Shown: positions 15,680-23,655 of the stretch, one piece after another
Numbering within the stretch: position 1 is the first letter of the stretch
Layout of the letters: each line of letters begins with the position of its first letter
From: Catenulispora sp. GP43
GTDB taxonomy: Bacteria > Actinomycetota > Actinomycetes > Streptomycetales > Catenulisporaceae
Direction of reading: 5' to 3'
Length of the DNA stretch: 64,000 nt
Assembly (NCBI RefSeq): GCF_041260665.1
Contig: NZ_JBGCCT010000015.1
Coordinates: forward strand, 124,001 to 188,000
Position numbers and translations under genes: made by a program
The notes under the pieces: generated by a model
Told to the model about the DNA's origin: nothing
Seen by the model: only the letters and a program-made list of their open reading frames with translations
Database searches by the model: none

Positions 15680-16284
15680 GCAGCAGCGCGGCCACCATGA
15701 ACTACGCCATCCCCTACGTGACCACCCAGCGCCCCGGCGGCGAGCGCGTCACGGACATCTACTCGCACCTGCTCTCAGAGCGCATCATCTACCTGGGCAC
15801 GGCGATCGACGCCGGAGTGGCCAACGCCCTCATCGCCCAGCTCCTGCACCTGGAATCCGACGGCCCCGACCGCGAGATCAGCCTCTACGTGAACTGCGAA
15901 GGCGGCGACCTCACCTCAATGCTCGCGGTCTACGACACCATGCAGCACATCAAGGCCCCGATCCGCACCACCTGCGTCGGCCAGGCGATCGCCGTCGGCG
16001 CGGTCCTGCTGGCCGCCGGCACCCCGGGCCTGCGCTCGGTGCTCCCGCACGCCCGCGTGGTCCTGCACCAGCCGGCCGCCCGCGGCCAGGGCGCCATCCC
16101 CGACCTGATCATCCAGGCCGACGAACTGGTGCGCATGCGCAGCGAACTGGAGACCATCCTCACGCAGCACACCGGCCAGAGCGCCGAGCGGCTCCGCCAC
16201 GACACCGACCGGGACCGGGTGTTCACGGCCGCGGCGGCGGTGGAGTACGGGCTCGCGGACCAGGTGCTGGGGCCTCGGGAGTAG
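15676..16284 (+). CDS. ClpP-like subunit lacking the catalytic serine
   Basis: 202 residues from ATG 15676, overlapping the upstream clpP stop. The ClpP fold is clear (IYLGTAIDAGVANALIAQLL, ISLYVNCEGGDLTSMLAVYD, ARVVLHQPAARGQG, DRDRVFTAAAAVEYGLAD). The nucleophile block, normally G-Q-A-A-S-M-G, reads VGQAIAVGAVLL: alanine stands where serine belongs. His (VVLHQP) and Asp (DTDRDRVF) are kept. It is therefore probably a proteolytically dead partner, similar in principle to ClpR subunits of plastids and cyanobacteria. Confidence 0.9.
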   Translation: MSSSAATMNYAIPYVTTQRPGGERVTDIYSHLLSERIIYLGTAIDAGVANALIAQLLHLESDGPDREISLYVNCEGGDLTSMLAVYDTMQHIKAPIRTTCVGQAIAVGAVLLAAGTPGLRSVLPHARVVLHQPAARGQGAIPDLIIQADELVRMRSELETILTQHTGQSAERLRHDTDRDRVFTAAAAVEYGLADQVLGPRE

Positions 16285-16347
16285 AGCGGGGCGGCGGGGG
16301 GCTGGGGTCTGGGCGGGTCTCGGCGGCGGTCTCGCCGGCGCGGTGTC

Positions 16348-16875
16348 TCAGTCGGAGGACGGCGCGGCTTGCGTCCTCCCAAGAAACTGCTGGTGCCGCT
16401 GCTGCATCACGGCGAGGACTTCCTCCAGCGAGTCCGGCAGCGCCACGGCGGAGATCGTGACCGGCGAGAACCCCCAGCGCTCGTTCGTCCTGGCGAGCAG
16501 CTTCGCCGAGGCCGGACGACGGGCCAGATACCGGTCCGGATCGTGCAGGACCACTTCGATGACGGTCTTGGTCGTCGCCCGCACGGTGAAGCTCCGCATG
16601 GCGACGACTTCGACCTCACTCCAGGCGACACGGCCCAGCTGCCGGTGCTCGAACCCCTCGTCGGTCACCGTCAGCTCGGGCCCGCGCCGAACGAGCCGCA
16701 GGGCGGACAGCACCCCGGCATAGCCGAAGAACGGCACCGCGACGACAGCGACGGGCACCGTCCGGATCCCCGGATCCGCGACCGCCAGCCCTCCACTCAC
16801 CACGACGAAGCCGAGCGCCCCGAGCGTCAGGAGCACCAGGCGCCCACGCGAAGGCAGAAAGATGGTAGGCGGCAC
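16348..16875 (-). CDS. STM3941-like membrane protein with PH-like domain
   Basis: 175 residues. Two adjacent membrane segments near the N-terminus (LVLLTLGALGFVVVSGGLAV and VPVAVVAVPFFGYAGVLSAL), then a cytoplasmic domain with LTVTDEGFEH and VAWSEVEVVAM strands typical of the STM3941/YdbT-like PH-fold group. Ends with a short polar tail. Function unknown. Convergent with the clpP operon (63 bases apart), and downstream of the popR-like gene on the same strand by 68 bases. Confidence 0.72.
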   Translation of the reverse strand: MPPTIFLPSRGRLVLLTLGALGFVVVSGGLAVADPGIRTVPVAVVAVPFFGYAGVLSALRLVRRGPELTVTDEGFEHRQLGRVAWSEVEVVAMRSFTVRATTKTVIEVVLHDPDRYLARRPASAKLLARTNERWGFSPVTISAVALPDSLEEVLAVMQQRHQQFLGRTQAAPSSD

Positions 16876-16943
16876 AATCGCTCCCCCGGTCCGGGTGGAG
16901 GACCAGGGTAGCGTTCGAAGAAGAGCGCTGGAACACCCTCTGA

Positions 16944-17396
16944 TCAGGCCGCCAGCGCCAGCATCACCGGCCCGCTCGCCGAACGGCGCGCCGCCAGCTC
17001 CCGCCGCACGGCCAACGCCTGGCGCGCCGCCGCATCCCGCTGCGCCACCATCACCGCAGCCTCCCGCCGCGCCCGCAGGTCATAGGCGACCGCCTCGGCG
17101 AGCCCGCCGAGCGTCGTCCCGAGCGCCCCGGCGACCGCCGCGATCATCTCGCTCGACGGCTCCTTGAGCCCGCGCTCCACCTCCGAGAGGTACTGCGGCG
17201 AGATCCCGGCCCGACGGGCCGTCTCGGCCAGACTCTCCCGATGCTGCCGCCGCAGCTCACGCAGCTGCTCGCCCAGCACCTCGCGCCACAGCGGCTCAGG
17301 CTTCGCCGGCTGCTCGGGCGTCGTCGGCTGCTTGGGCTTCGCCGGCTGATCGGCGCGGCCGCCTTGGATCACGTGCAGTCTCAGAGGCTCGGTCAT
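16944..17396 (-). CDS. popR: PopR/ClgR-type XRE transcriptional activator
   Basis: 150 residues. A Pro/Lys-rich N-terminus precedes one Cro/C1 helix-turn-helix: ESLAETARRAGISPQYLSEV then ERGLKEPSSEM, nearly identical to the ClgR/PopR signature. The C-terminus ends LALAA, matching the Ala-rich degron through which Streptomyces PopR and ClgR are destroyed by Clp protease. A TACGCT hexamer lies 6 bases before the ATG (leaderless), and a 19-bp palindrome of the PopR-box type is centred about 50 bases upstream. Located beside the clpP pair, its expected target. Confidence 0.85.
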   Translation of the reverse strand: MTEPLRLHVIQGGRADQPAKPKQPTTPEQPAKPEPLWREVLGEQLRELRRQHRESLAETARRAGISPQYLSEVERGLKEPSSEMIAAVAGALGTTLGGLAEAVAYDLRARREAAVMVAQRDAAARQALAVRRELAARRSASGPVMLALAA

Positions 17397-17435
17397 ACTT
17401 CGAGCGTACGGATCACAGGCGAGCGGAGTCCCGCT

Positions 17436-17454
17436 TGTCTGCTCTCAGCAGACA
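17436..17454. promoter_or_regulatory. PopR-type palindromic box
   Basis: TGTCTGCT (17436-17443), CTC, AGCAGACA (17447-17454): a perfect 8-bp inverted repeat with a 3-base spacer. It contains TCTGCT-3N-AGCAGA, close to the TCTGCC-3N-GGCAGA box that I recall for S. lividans PopR. Its distance from the popR -10 suits an activator. Confidence 0.7.
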
Positions 17455-17489
17455 CCGCTGCACAGAACGGGTGAGTTCAGGATGCGCGC

Positions 17490-17966
17490 ATGACTCCCGA
17501 ACCGGCAGAGCACGCCCGCTACCGCGGCTACCTGGAAGCCCTGTCGCAGGCGGCCGGCCCTGACGAGTCATCCGTGATCGCGGCGGTCTTGGGCGATCCC
17601 GACCAGGTCATGGCCGAGGCCGCAGTTCTCCGCCACCTGGATCTCAGGGCGGCGCGACTGGACGACGACGCCGCCTTCACAGCCTGGTCCCGACAGGTCG
17701 CCACCGCGATCCACGGACGCGAGCTGCTCGAGCGCCGGCTGCGCGAGTGGTCGCTGTCCGCGGACATCGACGCCGGGCGCCCCTGGAGCACAGCGGATCT
17801 GGGCGAAGCCTCGAACTGGCTTCAACTCCGAACCGCCGAGCACTCCAGGTCCCACCGCGCTCTGACGGTCCTCGCGTGCCAGGGGCGAACCCGTCGCATC
17901 AGGAGCGCGGCTCATGAGCGCCTCGATCGAGCCGATGAGCCACTCGCACGCCGATCGACCCAATGA
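17490..17966 (+). CDS. Conserved hypothetical actinobacterial protein
   Basis: 158 residues, soluble, mostly helical. The first half is acidic (DESSVIAAVLGDPDQVMAEA); the second half has WLQLRTAEHSRSHRALTVLA and QGRTRRIRSAAHERL, a pattern I associate with small actinobacterial proteins resembling single HEAT-like repeats. I cannot name a function. The ATG at 17490 has CAGGAT 6 bases upstream and no ribosome binding site, suggesting leaderless expression. Divergent from the popR-like gene, so the palindrome at 17436 could act on it as well. Confidence 0.62.
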   Translation: MTPEPAEHARYRGYLEALSQAAGPDESSVIAAVLGDPDQVMAEAAVLRHLDLRAARLDDDAAFTAWSRQVATAIHGRELLERRLREWSLSADIDAGRPWSTADLGEASNWLQLRTAEHSRSHRALTVLACQGRTRRIRSAAHERLDRADEPLARRSTQ

Positions 17967-17969
17967 CGG

Positions 17970-18050
17970 TCCGCTGAGCTGCCCGCTGGCTGACTCGCTG
18001 GTCGACAAGCCAATCGGCCCGCTCAGCCACCCGCTGGCCGACTCGCCGAC
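17970..18050 (+). repeat. Imperfect tandem repeat between two genes
   Basis: Two imperfect copies of an approximately 30-base unit (CCGCTGAGCTGCCCGCTGG and CCGCTCAGCCACCCGCTGG, each followed by a GACTCG stretch), about 44 bases apart, between the hypothetical gene and the gntR 3' end. No gene is supported here. Confidence 0.45.
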
Positions 18051-18073
18051 CGGCCCGCCGACCGCCCCGTCCC

Positions 18074-18715
18074 CTAACCCCCCAGCTTCTCCAGAATCCG
18101 ATGCATCCCGCTCTCCCAGTTCCCCTTCAAAGCCGCCACCGCCCCCGCCACATCCCCGCCGACCAGGCACTCCGCGATCTTCTCGTGCTCCACCGCCGAG
18201 CGCTCCAGCACCTGGCGGTCGCCGACCACCACGCGCTCGTAGCGGTGCATCGTCAGCTTCAGGGTGGTGATCAGGTCCATCAGGCGGTCGTTGCGGCAGC
18301 CCGACAGGAGCTGGTCGTGCCACTCGTCGTCGTAGCGCTCTATCACGCCGAGCTCGGCCAGGGGCGCGGAGAAGGCGTGCGCCTCTTCCAGCAGGCGCGG
18401 CGCGATCTGCTTCAGGTGCTCGGGCGGCGAGAGTTCCAGGGCCAGGGACTCCAGGGTGGCGATGATCGTGGTCAGGTCGCGGAACTCCTGCGGGCTCATC
18501 GGGGCGAAGCGGAAGCCCTTGCCGCGCTCGCTGATGATGATGCCCTCGCGCTCCAGGCCGATCAGCGCCTCGCGCAGCGGGGTGCGGCTGACGCCCAGGT
18601 CGGCGGCCAGGTGCACCTCGTTGATCGGCTGGTCCGGGTCGAATTCGCCCCTGCCGAGGCGTTCCAGGAGCACGTCCTTGATCTGCTCGCGGAGCGGCCG
18701 CCGCTCGATCGCCAT
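18074..18715 (-). CDS. GntR-family regulator, FadR/FCD type
   Basis: 213 residues from ATG 18715. Winged-helix N-terminus: LREQIKDVLLERLGRGEFDP then INEVHLAADLGVSRTPLREA and LEREGIIISERGKGF. The C-terminal FCD ligand domain has the Asp and His metal-ligand positions in ERYDDEWHDQLL and a later AVEHEKIAECL; the last histidine of the family appears to be Asn (GNW). It is the last gene of the minus-strand operon that begins with gcvPA. The likely operator is the overlapping palindrome at 23607-23626 between gcvPA and the sugar importer. The ligand is unknown. Confidence 0.85.
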   Translation of the reverse strand: MAIERRPLREQIKDVLLERLGRGEFDPDQPINEVHLAADLGVSRTPLREALIGLEREGIIISERGKGFRFAPMSPQEFRDLTTIIATLESLALELSPPEHLKQIAPRLLEEAHAFSAPLAELGVIERYDDEWHDQLLSGCRNDRLMDLITTLKLTMHRYERVVVGDRQVLERSAVEHEKIAECLVGGDVAGAVAALKGNWESGMHRILEKLGG

Positions 18716-18779
18716 CCCGATGTCACCTCTCCCGCACAACCCGTCGCCCACATTGTTCCGCACCCCGTGCGGTTTTCCC

Positions 18780-19529
18780 TCACGCCGTCCCCGCGCCGTC
18801 CACGGTGATCACCGCCCCGCTCACGAAGGCCGCCGAGTCGGAGGCCAGGAACGCCACCATCTGCGCGATGTCCCGCGGCTGCCCGATGCGCCCCAGCGGC
18901 CGGTCGGCGGCGTCGGCGTAGAACGCGTCGACCGCCTCCCCGAGCTGGCGCGCCTCGTCGGCCAGCATCCCGGTGGCCGTGTCGCCGGGGCACACGCAGT
19001 TCACCCGGATGTTCTGCGGCCCGTGGTCGATGGCCATGGCCCGCGTCATGTTCACCACGGCCCCCTTCGACGCGCAGTACGAGATCGCGCTCGCCCCGCC
19101 CTTGATCCCCCACCCCGACCCGGTGTTGACGACGCTCCCGCCCCCGGCCGCCGCCATCAGCGGCACCACCCGCCGGCTCATCAGCAGGATCGACTTCACG
19201 TTGACCGCCATCACCAGATCCCAGTCGTCCTCGGCGATGTCCAGCACGGTCGAGCGCCGGATGATCCCGGCGTTGTTGAAGAGCACGTCGACACCCCCGT
19301 ACGCGGCGACCGCCGCCGCCACGACAGCATCGCACTCCTCGGCGCGCGACACATCGCAGCGCACGAACACACCCCCGACCTCCTTCGCCGCCTCCTGCCC
19401 GCGCTCGGCGTCGAGGTCCGCGACCACCACCCCGGCGCCGAGCTCGGCGAGCACCGCGGCGGTGGCCCGCCCGATACCCGACGCGCCGCCGGTCACGATC
19501 GCGCTCCTACCGGTCAGGTCGATCATCAT
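18780..19529 (-). CDS. Classical short-chain dehydrogenase/reductase
   Basis: 249 residues from ATG 19529. Cofactor motif VTGGASGIGRATA with an acidic residue after strand 2 (VVVADLDAERG), predicting NAD(H). NNAG is present, and the catalytic Tyr-x-x-x-Lys is in SYCASKGAV with Ser upstream. The C-terminus FVSGAVITVDGA is standard for FabG-type enzymes. The start overlaps the stop of the upstream kinase gene (ATGATGA). A GAAAGG site is present. Substrate unknown; operon context is the GcvPA/PB-kinase group. Confidence 0.88.
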   Translation of the reverse strand: MMIDLTGRSAIVTGGASGIGRATAAVLAELGAGVVVADLDAERGQEAAKEVGGVFVRCDVSRAEECDAVVAAAVAAYGGVDVLFNNAGIIRRSTVLDIAEDDWDLVMAVNVKSILLMSRRVVPLMAAAGGGSVVNTGSGWGIKGGASAISYCASKGAVVNMTRAMAIDHGPQNIRVNCVCPGDTATGMLADEARQLGEAVDAFYADAADRPLGRIGQPRDIAQMVAFLASDSAAFVSGAVITVDGAGTA

Positions 19530-20656
19530 GACTGCCTTTCGCTCAGGGGATAAAGGATCGTACGGCGCCACCCCGTGACGACCCGCACATACCGGGGAAA
19601 CTCCTGGTCAAGCGCATCATCGCCGGTGTCGACGAGCAGCGGACGCCCGCCGAGCGCCGCGACCTTCGCCTCGGTCGCGACGACGTGCAGCCGCTCCAGG
19701 CCCACCGCCCGCAGCACCTCGGGCGAGAGCTGCTGATTGCCCCGCCCGAGCAGGAACCCCTGCCCGCCGATGGGGGTCAGCGCGATGTGCGCGTGCGCCG
19801 GCCGGCCGGAGACGAGGTCGAGAAGCTGGTCCGCGCCGGCATCGGGGGCCAGGAGCTCATCCCCCTCGATGACGTTCACGCCGAGCACCGGGACCTCCAG
19901 GCCCCAGACGGCGGCGACCGCGCGGGTGGTCGTGCCCGGACCGAGGACGAGCAGGTCGCCCGGGCTCAGCAGCGCACGAAGCTCGGTGGCGATGCCGGCG
20001 ACCGCATCGGGCGTGACACTGGAACTGCCGGTCTTGCGCTGCTGAACGCGCGCCGGAACGTCGGGCACCCGAAGGCAGCCGAACAGCCGCGGCGACCCGT
20101 CCACGCGATCGACGACTTCGGCGTCACGCAGCCCCGAGGCGATCGCCGCCACCTCCCCGGCCGCCCGAGGATTCACGGCGAACACCGCCGAGTGCATCTT
20201 CACACCGGTCGGAATGCCGAGCACCGGCACCGAATCGCCGACTGCTTCGAGGACATCGCGCGCCGTCCCGTCGCCACCGGCGAACAGCAGCAGATCGACG
20301 CGCGGCGCCAAAGCACGCGCCGCCGCGACAGTATCGGCGGCCGAAGTCGGCTCACCGGCGGCGAACACCACCTCGGGGACCAGTCCGGCAGCACGCGCCG
20401 CCTCCTCGCCCATAGCTCCGGCGACGGTCAACACTGCGACGTCCGGCCGCCGCGCCGCCAATTCGGTCAGCGCGACCGCCGCACGCTCCGCGGCCCGGGG
20501 CACCGCGCCCAACGCGAACGCCCGCGCCTGGACCTCCGCGCCGTCGCTGCCCTTGAGGCCGACCCGGCCGCCGACACCGGCGACCGGGTTCACCACCAGC
20601 CCCACTTTCACGAGCGGGCTCTCCGTGCCGGATGTGATCGACGGTTCACGCCGCAC
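19526..20656 (-). CDS. ATP-NAD kinase-like / AcoX-type protein
   Basis: 376 residues from GTG 20656. Starts KVGLVVNPVAGVGGRVGLKG, then DLLLFAGGDGTARDVLEAVG (the GGDGT motif of NAD and diacylglycerol kinases) and VLGIPTGVKMHSAVFAVNP. This is the AcoX/COG3199 group, whose members sit beside catabolic operons and whose substrate is not settled. The gene overlaps gcvPB (start inside its last codons) and the SDR start. A GGAAGG site lies before the GTG; a second GTG 15 codons on is possible. Confidence 0.82.
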   Translation of the reverse strand: MRREPSITSGTESPLVKVGLVVNPVAGVGGRVGLKGSDGAEVQARAFALGAVPRAAERAAVALTELAARRPDVAVLTVAGAMGEEAARAAGLVPEVVFAAGEPTSAADTVAAARALAPRVDLLLFAGGDGTARDVLEAVGDSVPVLGIPTGVKMHSAVFAVNPRAAGEVAAIASGLRDAEVVDRVDGSPRLFGCLRVPDVPARVQQRKTGSSSVTPDAVAGIATELRALLSPGDLLVLGPGTTTRAVAAVWGLEVPVLGVNVIEGDELLAPDAGADQLLDLVSGRPAHAHIALTPIGGQGFLLGRGNQQLSPEVLRAVGLERLHVVATEAKVAALGGRPLLVDTGDDALDQEFPRYVRVVTGWRRTILYPLSERQS

Positions 20657-22226
20657 CCCCCACCTTCCGCCGATAAGCCCGCCACGTCACCGCCCACGTC
20701 CCCGGGTCCTCCAGCGAAGCGTCCCGCATCTGATGGATCGGCCCGTTGTGCGGCGCCGTGCGCACCACCTCAGGGTCCTCATAAGCCTCGCGCGCCACCG
20801 CCGCCAGGATCGCCGCGTACTCGTCCAGGTCCGCCTGCGAGTAGGACTCCGTCGGCTCCAGCGTCATCGGCTCCGGCACCAGGTACGGGTGGTGGCTCGT
20901 CCAGTAGTGCGTGCCGAAGTCCGAGACCCGGTACCCGATCTGCTCCGAGTGGACGCCGGTGTCCGCGTTCAGCTTCTCCCAGCTGTACCGGGCCTGCTCC
21001 ACCCGCCGCCGCCCGCGCGCGTAGGGCAGCGACACCCCCTCGATCTCCAACACCTTCGAGATCAGGTAGTTGTTGTTCAGCACCGATGTCTCGGCGACCG
21101 CCCGCAGACCCTCCGCGCCGAGCGCCATGATCCAGGCGTAGGCCCGCACCAGGTTCGGGACCACACCGTAGAACGGCCGGATCTTGCCGATCGACTCCGG
21201 CCGGTCGTCGTCCAGCCGGTACCGGGCGCCGTCGAACTCGATCGTCGGCCGGGGCAGGAAGGGCGCCAGGGCCGAGGTCACCGCGGACGCGCCCGCCGCC
21301 GGGCCGCCGCACATGTGCGGCGTGGAGAACGTCTTGTGCAGGTTGAAGTGGCACAGGTCGAACCCGGCGTCGCGGGCCCGGGTGATCCCCAGGATCCCGT
21401 TGGCGTTGGCCTGGTCGTAGCAGCACAGCCCGCCGACGCCGTGCACCAGCCGCACGAACTCCTCGATCCGCGGGTTGAAGATCCCCGTGTCCTCGGGGTT
21501 CGTGATCAGCAGCGCGGCGGTACGCGGCCCGACCGCGGCCCGCAGCGCCTCGATGTCCGGGTACCCGTCTGCGTCCGGCATCAGGGTGATGACCTTGTAG
21601 CCGGCGGTCTTCGGCGCTGCGGCGTTCGTGGGGTGCGAGAACTGCGTCGTGATGATCTCGTCGCGCTGCTCACCCTCGCCGCGCGCGGCGTGGTACGCCC
21701 GGATCATCGACACGTTCGTGTAGATCGCCGAGGACCCGGACCCGGGCTGCAACGACACCCGGTCCATCCCGGATATCTCCTTCAGCAGCCCTTCCAGCCG
21801 GTACAGGATCTCCAGCACGCCCTGCACCGTTCCCTCGTCCTGCAACGGATGCAGCTCGGCGATCCGCGGATCCCGGACGAAGGAGTCGTTCACCTTCGGG
21901 CTGTACTTCATCGTGCACGTGCCCTGCCCGATGTCGACGTTCAGGTCGACGCCCAGCGTCTCCTGCGAGAGCCGCATGTAGTGCCGCAGCACGTGCGGCT
22001 GCGACATCTCCGGCAGCGCCGGCGCGGCGGCCCGCGCGAGCCCGGCGGGCAGCGTGGGCACCGGAAGGTCCGTGATGGGGACCTCCACACCCCGCTCCCC
22101 GGGGCTGTCCAGCTCGAAGATCAGCGGCTCGTCCCACCGGGCCTGGTGGAACCGCCGCAGCCGAGGCTTGGGTGCGATCCGCGCGTCGGCGGGCGAAACA
22201 GGGGTGTGCGGCGACGGCGCGCTCAC
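20646..22226 (-). CDS. gcvPB: Glycine decarboxylase P-protein, subunit 2
   Basis: 526 residues from GTG 22226, overlapping the gcvPA stop (GTGA). The PLP lysine is in CHFNLHKTFSTPHMCGGP. Other conserved blocks: SLQPGSGSSAIYTNVSMIRA, ITNPEDTGIFNPRI, CCYDQANANGILGI and the C-terminal PEPMTLEPTESYSQADLD. Together with subunit 1 it decarboxylates glycine and passes aminomethyl to H-protein. Neither gcvH nor gcvT is in the window. The split P-protein is unusual here; the single-chain form is commoner in actinomycetes. Confidence 0.9.
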   Translation of the reverse strand: MSAPSPHTPVSPADARIAPKPRLRRFHQARWDEPLIFELDSPGERGVEVPITDLPVPTLPAGLARAAAPALPEMSQPHVLRHYMRLSQETLGVDLNVDIGQGTCTMKYSPKVNDSFVRDPRIAELHPLQDEGTVQGVLEILYRLEGLLKEISGMDRVSLQPGSGSSAIYTNVSMIRAYHAARGEGEQRDEIITTQFSHPTNAAAPKTAGYKVITLMPDADGYPDIEALRAAVGPRTAALLITNPEDTGIFNPRIEEFVRLVHGVGGLCCYDQANANGILGITRARDAGFDLCHFNLHKTFSTPHMCGGPAAGASAVTSALAPFLPRPTIEFDGARYRLDDDRPESIGKIRPFYGVVPNLVRAYAWIMALGAEGLRAVAETSVLNNNYLISKVLEIEGVSLPYARGRRRVEQARYSWEKLNADTGVHSEQIGYRVSDFGTHYWTSHHPYLVPEPMTLEPTESYSQADLDEYAAILAAVAREAYEDPEVVRTAPHNGPIHQMRDASLEDPGTWAVTWRAYRRKVGGAA

Positions 22227-23569
22227 TTGGCGATCTCCTCAAGAACGGCGGCGAGGCGGTCGATGTCCTCGCGGGTGTGAATCTCGGTCACGCAGAACAG
22301 CGCGTCGGTCTCGGACAGCACCTTGCCGCCCTGGATGCCCTGCTCCAGAAGCAGGGCGTTGACCTCCGACGCCGTGCGCGACCCGGTGAAGCGGACCACG
22401 AAGTCGGCGAACGACACCAACCCCGATCCGGCGTTCGGCACCGAGACGGACGGCACCGCCGCCAGCCGTTCCTGTGCGTAGGCCGTCAACGCGAGGATCG
22501 TCTCCCCGATCTCCCGCATCCCGCGCGGTCCCATCAACGCGAGGTAGACGCCGGCCATGATCCCGTTCAGGGCGGCCGCGGTCCCGACCCACTCCTTGCC
22601 CTGCTCGCGCAGCGCGAACGACGTCCGGTCGTAGTACACGTCGCCGAACCCGTACTCGCCCTCCACCACCGTCGGCACCACGCCGAACAGCCGTGACGGG
22701 AATTCCCGCACCAGACGCTGCTCGTCCCGCGTGGCGATGAACCCGGCGGCACCGCCGCCGAAGCTCATGCGGATGCCCAGCGGCTGGATGTCGCCGCAGA
22801 CGATGTCCGCGCCGTAGGACGCCGGGGAGGCGACCACGCCCAGCGAGATCGGATTGCAGCCGACCACGAACAGCGCCCCGACCGCATGCGCGCGCTCGGC
22901 CAGCAGCGGCAGCGCCGGATCCAGCACACCGTGGTAGTTCGGGGCCTCGATGTAGACGGCGGCGACGTCGGCGCCGACCACCAGGTCGGCGGCCTGCCAG
23001 CCGTCGTGGGAGCCGTCCAGGACCTCGACGTCGTGGTCGGGGCGGACGAAGTCCTCGAGCTTCGACAGCTTGTCCGGGTCGACCGGCCCGACGATCAGCA
23101 GCCGCCGGCGGCGGGTGGCGCGGCCGGCCATGCGCAGCGCGGTGCCCGCGGCCTGGAAGCCGTCGTAGGTCGGGACGTTGACGACGTCCAGCTCCAGCAG
23201 TTCGCCCATCAGGGACTGGTACTCCCACAGCGCCTGGAAGCGGCCGTGGTCCTCGTACGGCTCGCCGGCGTAGGCGGTCAGGAACTCGCTGCGGTTGCCG
23301 ACCTCCTCCACCACCGCCGGGACGTGGTGCCGGTAGCAGCCGGCGCCCAGGAAGCTGAGCTCGGCCGGCTTGTTGCGGGACAGCAGACGGTCCATGTGCC
23401 GGACCAGTTCGGCTTCCGAGCGCAGCGGCGCCGGCAGGTCCAGGGGGCGGTGCAGCCGGATCGCGTCGGGGATGTCGGCGTAGAACTCCTCGACACTCGA
23501 CGCGCCGATCGCCGCCAGCATCCGGGCTCTGATCTCGGGGTCGCTGTTGGGGATGTACGGGTGGCCCAC
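22223..23569 (-). CDS. gcvPA: Glycine decarboxylase P-protein, subunit 1
   Basis: 448 residues from GTG 23569, preceded by GAGCGAGG at good spacing and giving the family N-terminus MGHPYIPNSDPEIRARMLAA. Longer frames reach ATG 23608 and 23629 but would cover the operator. Conserved blocks: FLGAGCYRHHVPAVV, YEPYEDHGR-like AGEPYEDHGRFQALWEYQSL, NVPTYDGFQA, GDIQPLGIRMSFGGGAAGF. First gene of the operon gcvPA-gcvPB-AcoX kinase-SDR-gntR, all overlapping or close. Divergent from the sugar importer. Confidence 0.9.
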   Translation of the reverse strand: MGHPYIPNSDPEIRARMLAAIGASSVEEFYADIPDAIRLHRPLDLPAPLRSEAELVRHMDRLLSRNKPAELSFLGAGCYRHHVPAVVEEVGNRSEFLTAYAGEPYEDHGRFQALWEYQSLMGELLELDVVNVPTYDGFQAAGTALRMAGRATRRRRLLIVGPVDPDKLSKLEDFVRPDHDVEVLDGSHDGWQAADLVVGADVAAVYIEAPNYHGVLDPALPLLAERAHAVGALFVVGCNPISLGVVASPASYGADIVCGDIQPLGIRMSFGGGAAGFIATRDEQRLVREFPSRLFGVVPTVVEGEYGFGDVYYDRTSFALREQGKEWVGTAAALNGIMAGVYLALMGPRGMREIGETILALTAYAQERLAAVPSVSVPNAGSGLVSFADFVVRFTGSRTASEVNALLLEQGIQGGKVLSETDALFCVTEIHTREDIDRLAAVLEEIAK

Positions 23570-23606
23570 AGGTTGCCTCGCTCTTACCTCTTGACGGATG
23601 GCCGTC

Positions 23607-23626
23607 ATACAGTGTGCTGTATACAG
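23607..23626. promoter_or_regulatory. Overlapping palindromes, probable GntR operator
   Basis: ATACAG-TGTG-CTGTAT (23607-23622) is a perfect 6-bp inverted repeat, and its right half is also part of the perfect palindrome CTGTATACAG (23617-23626). It lies between divergent gcvPA and the substrate-binding-protein gene. A TATACA in it could be the -10 of the importer operon. Confidence 0.65.
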
Positions 23627-23655
23627 CATTCAGTATTGCGGCAAGGGAGGGCACG

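Noticed and set aside
17914-18270. Plus-strand frame of 118 codons, Pro/Ser-rich
   Set aside because: It overlaps the gntR 3' end antisense and a low-complexity repeat; no conserved feature.
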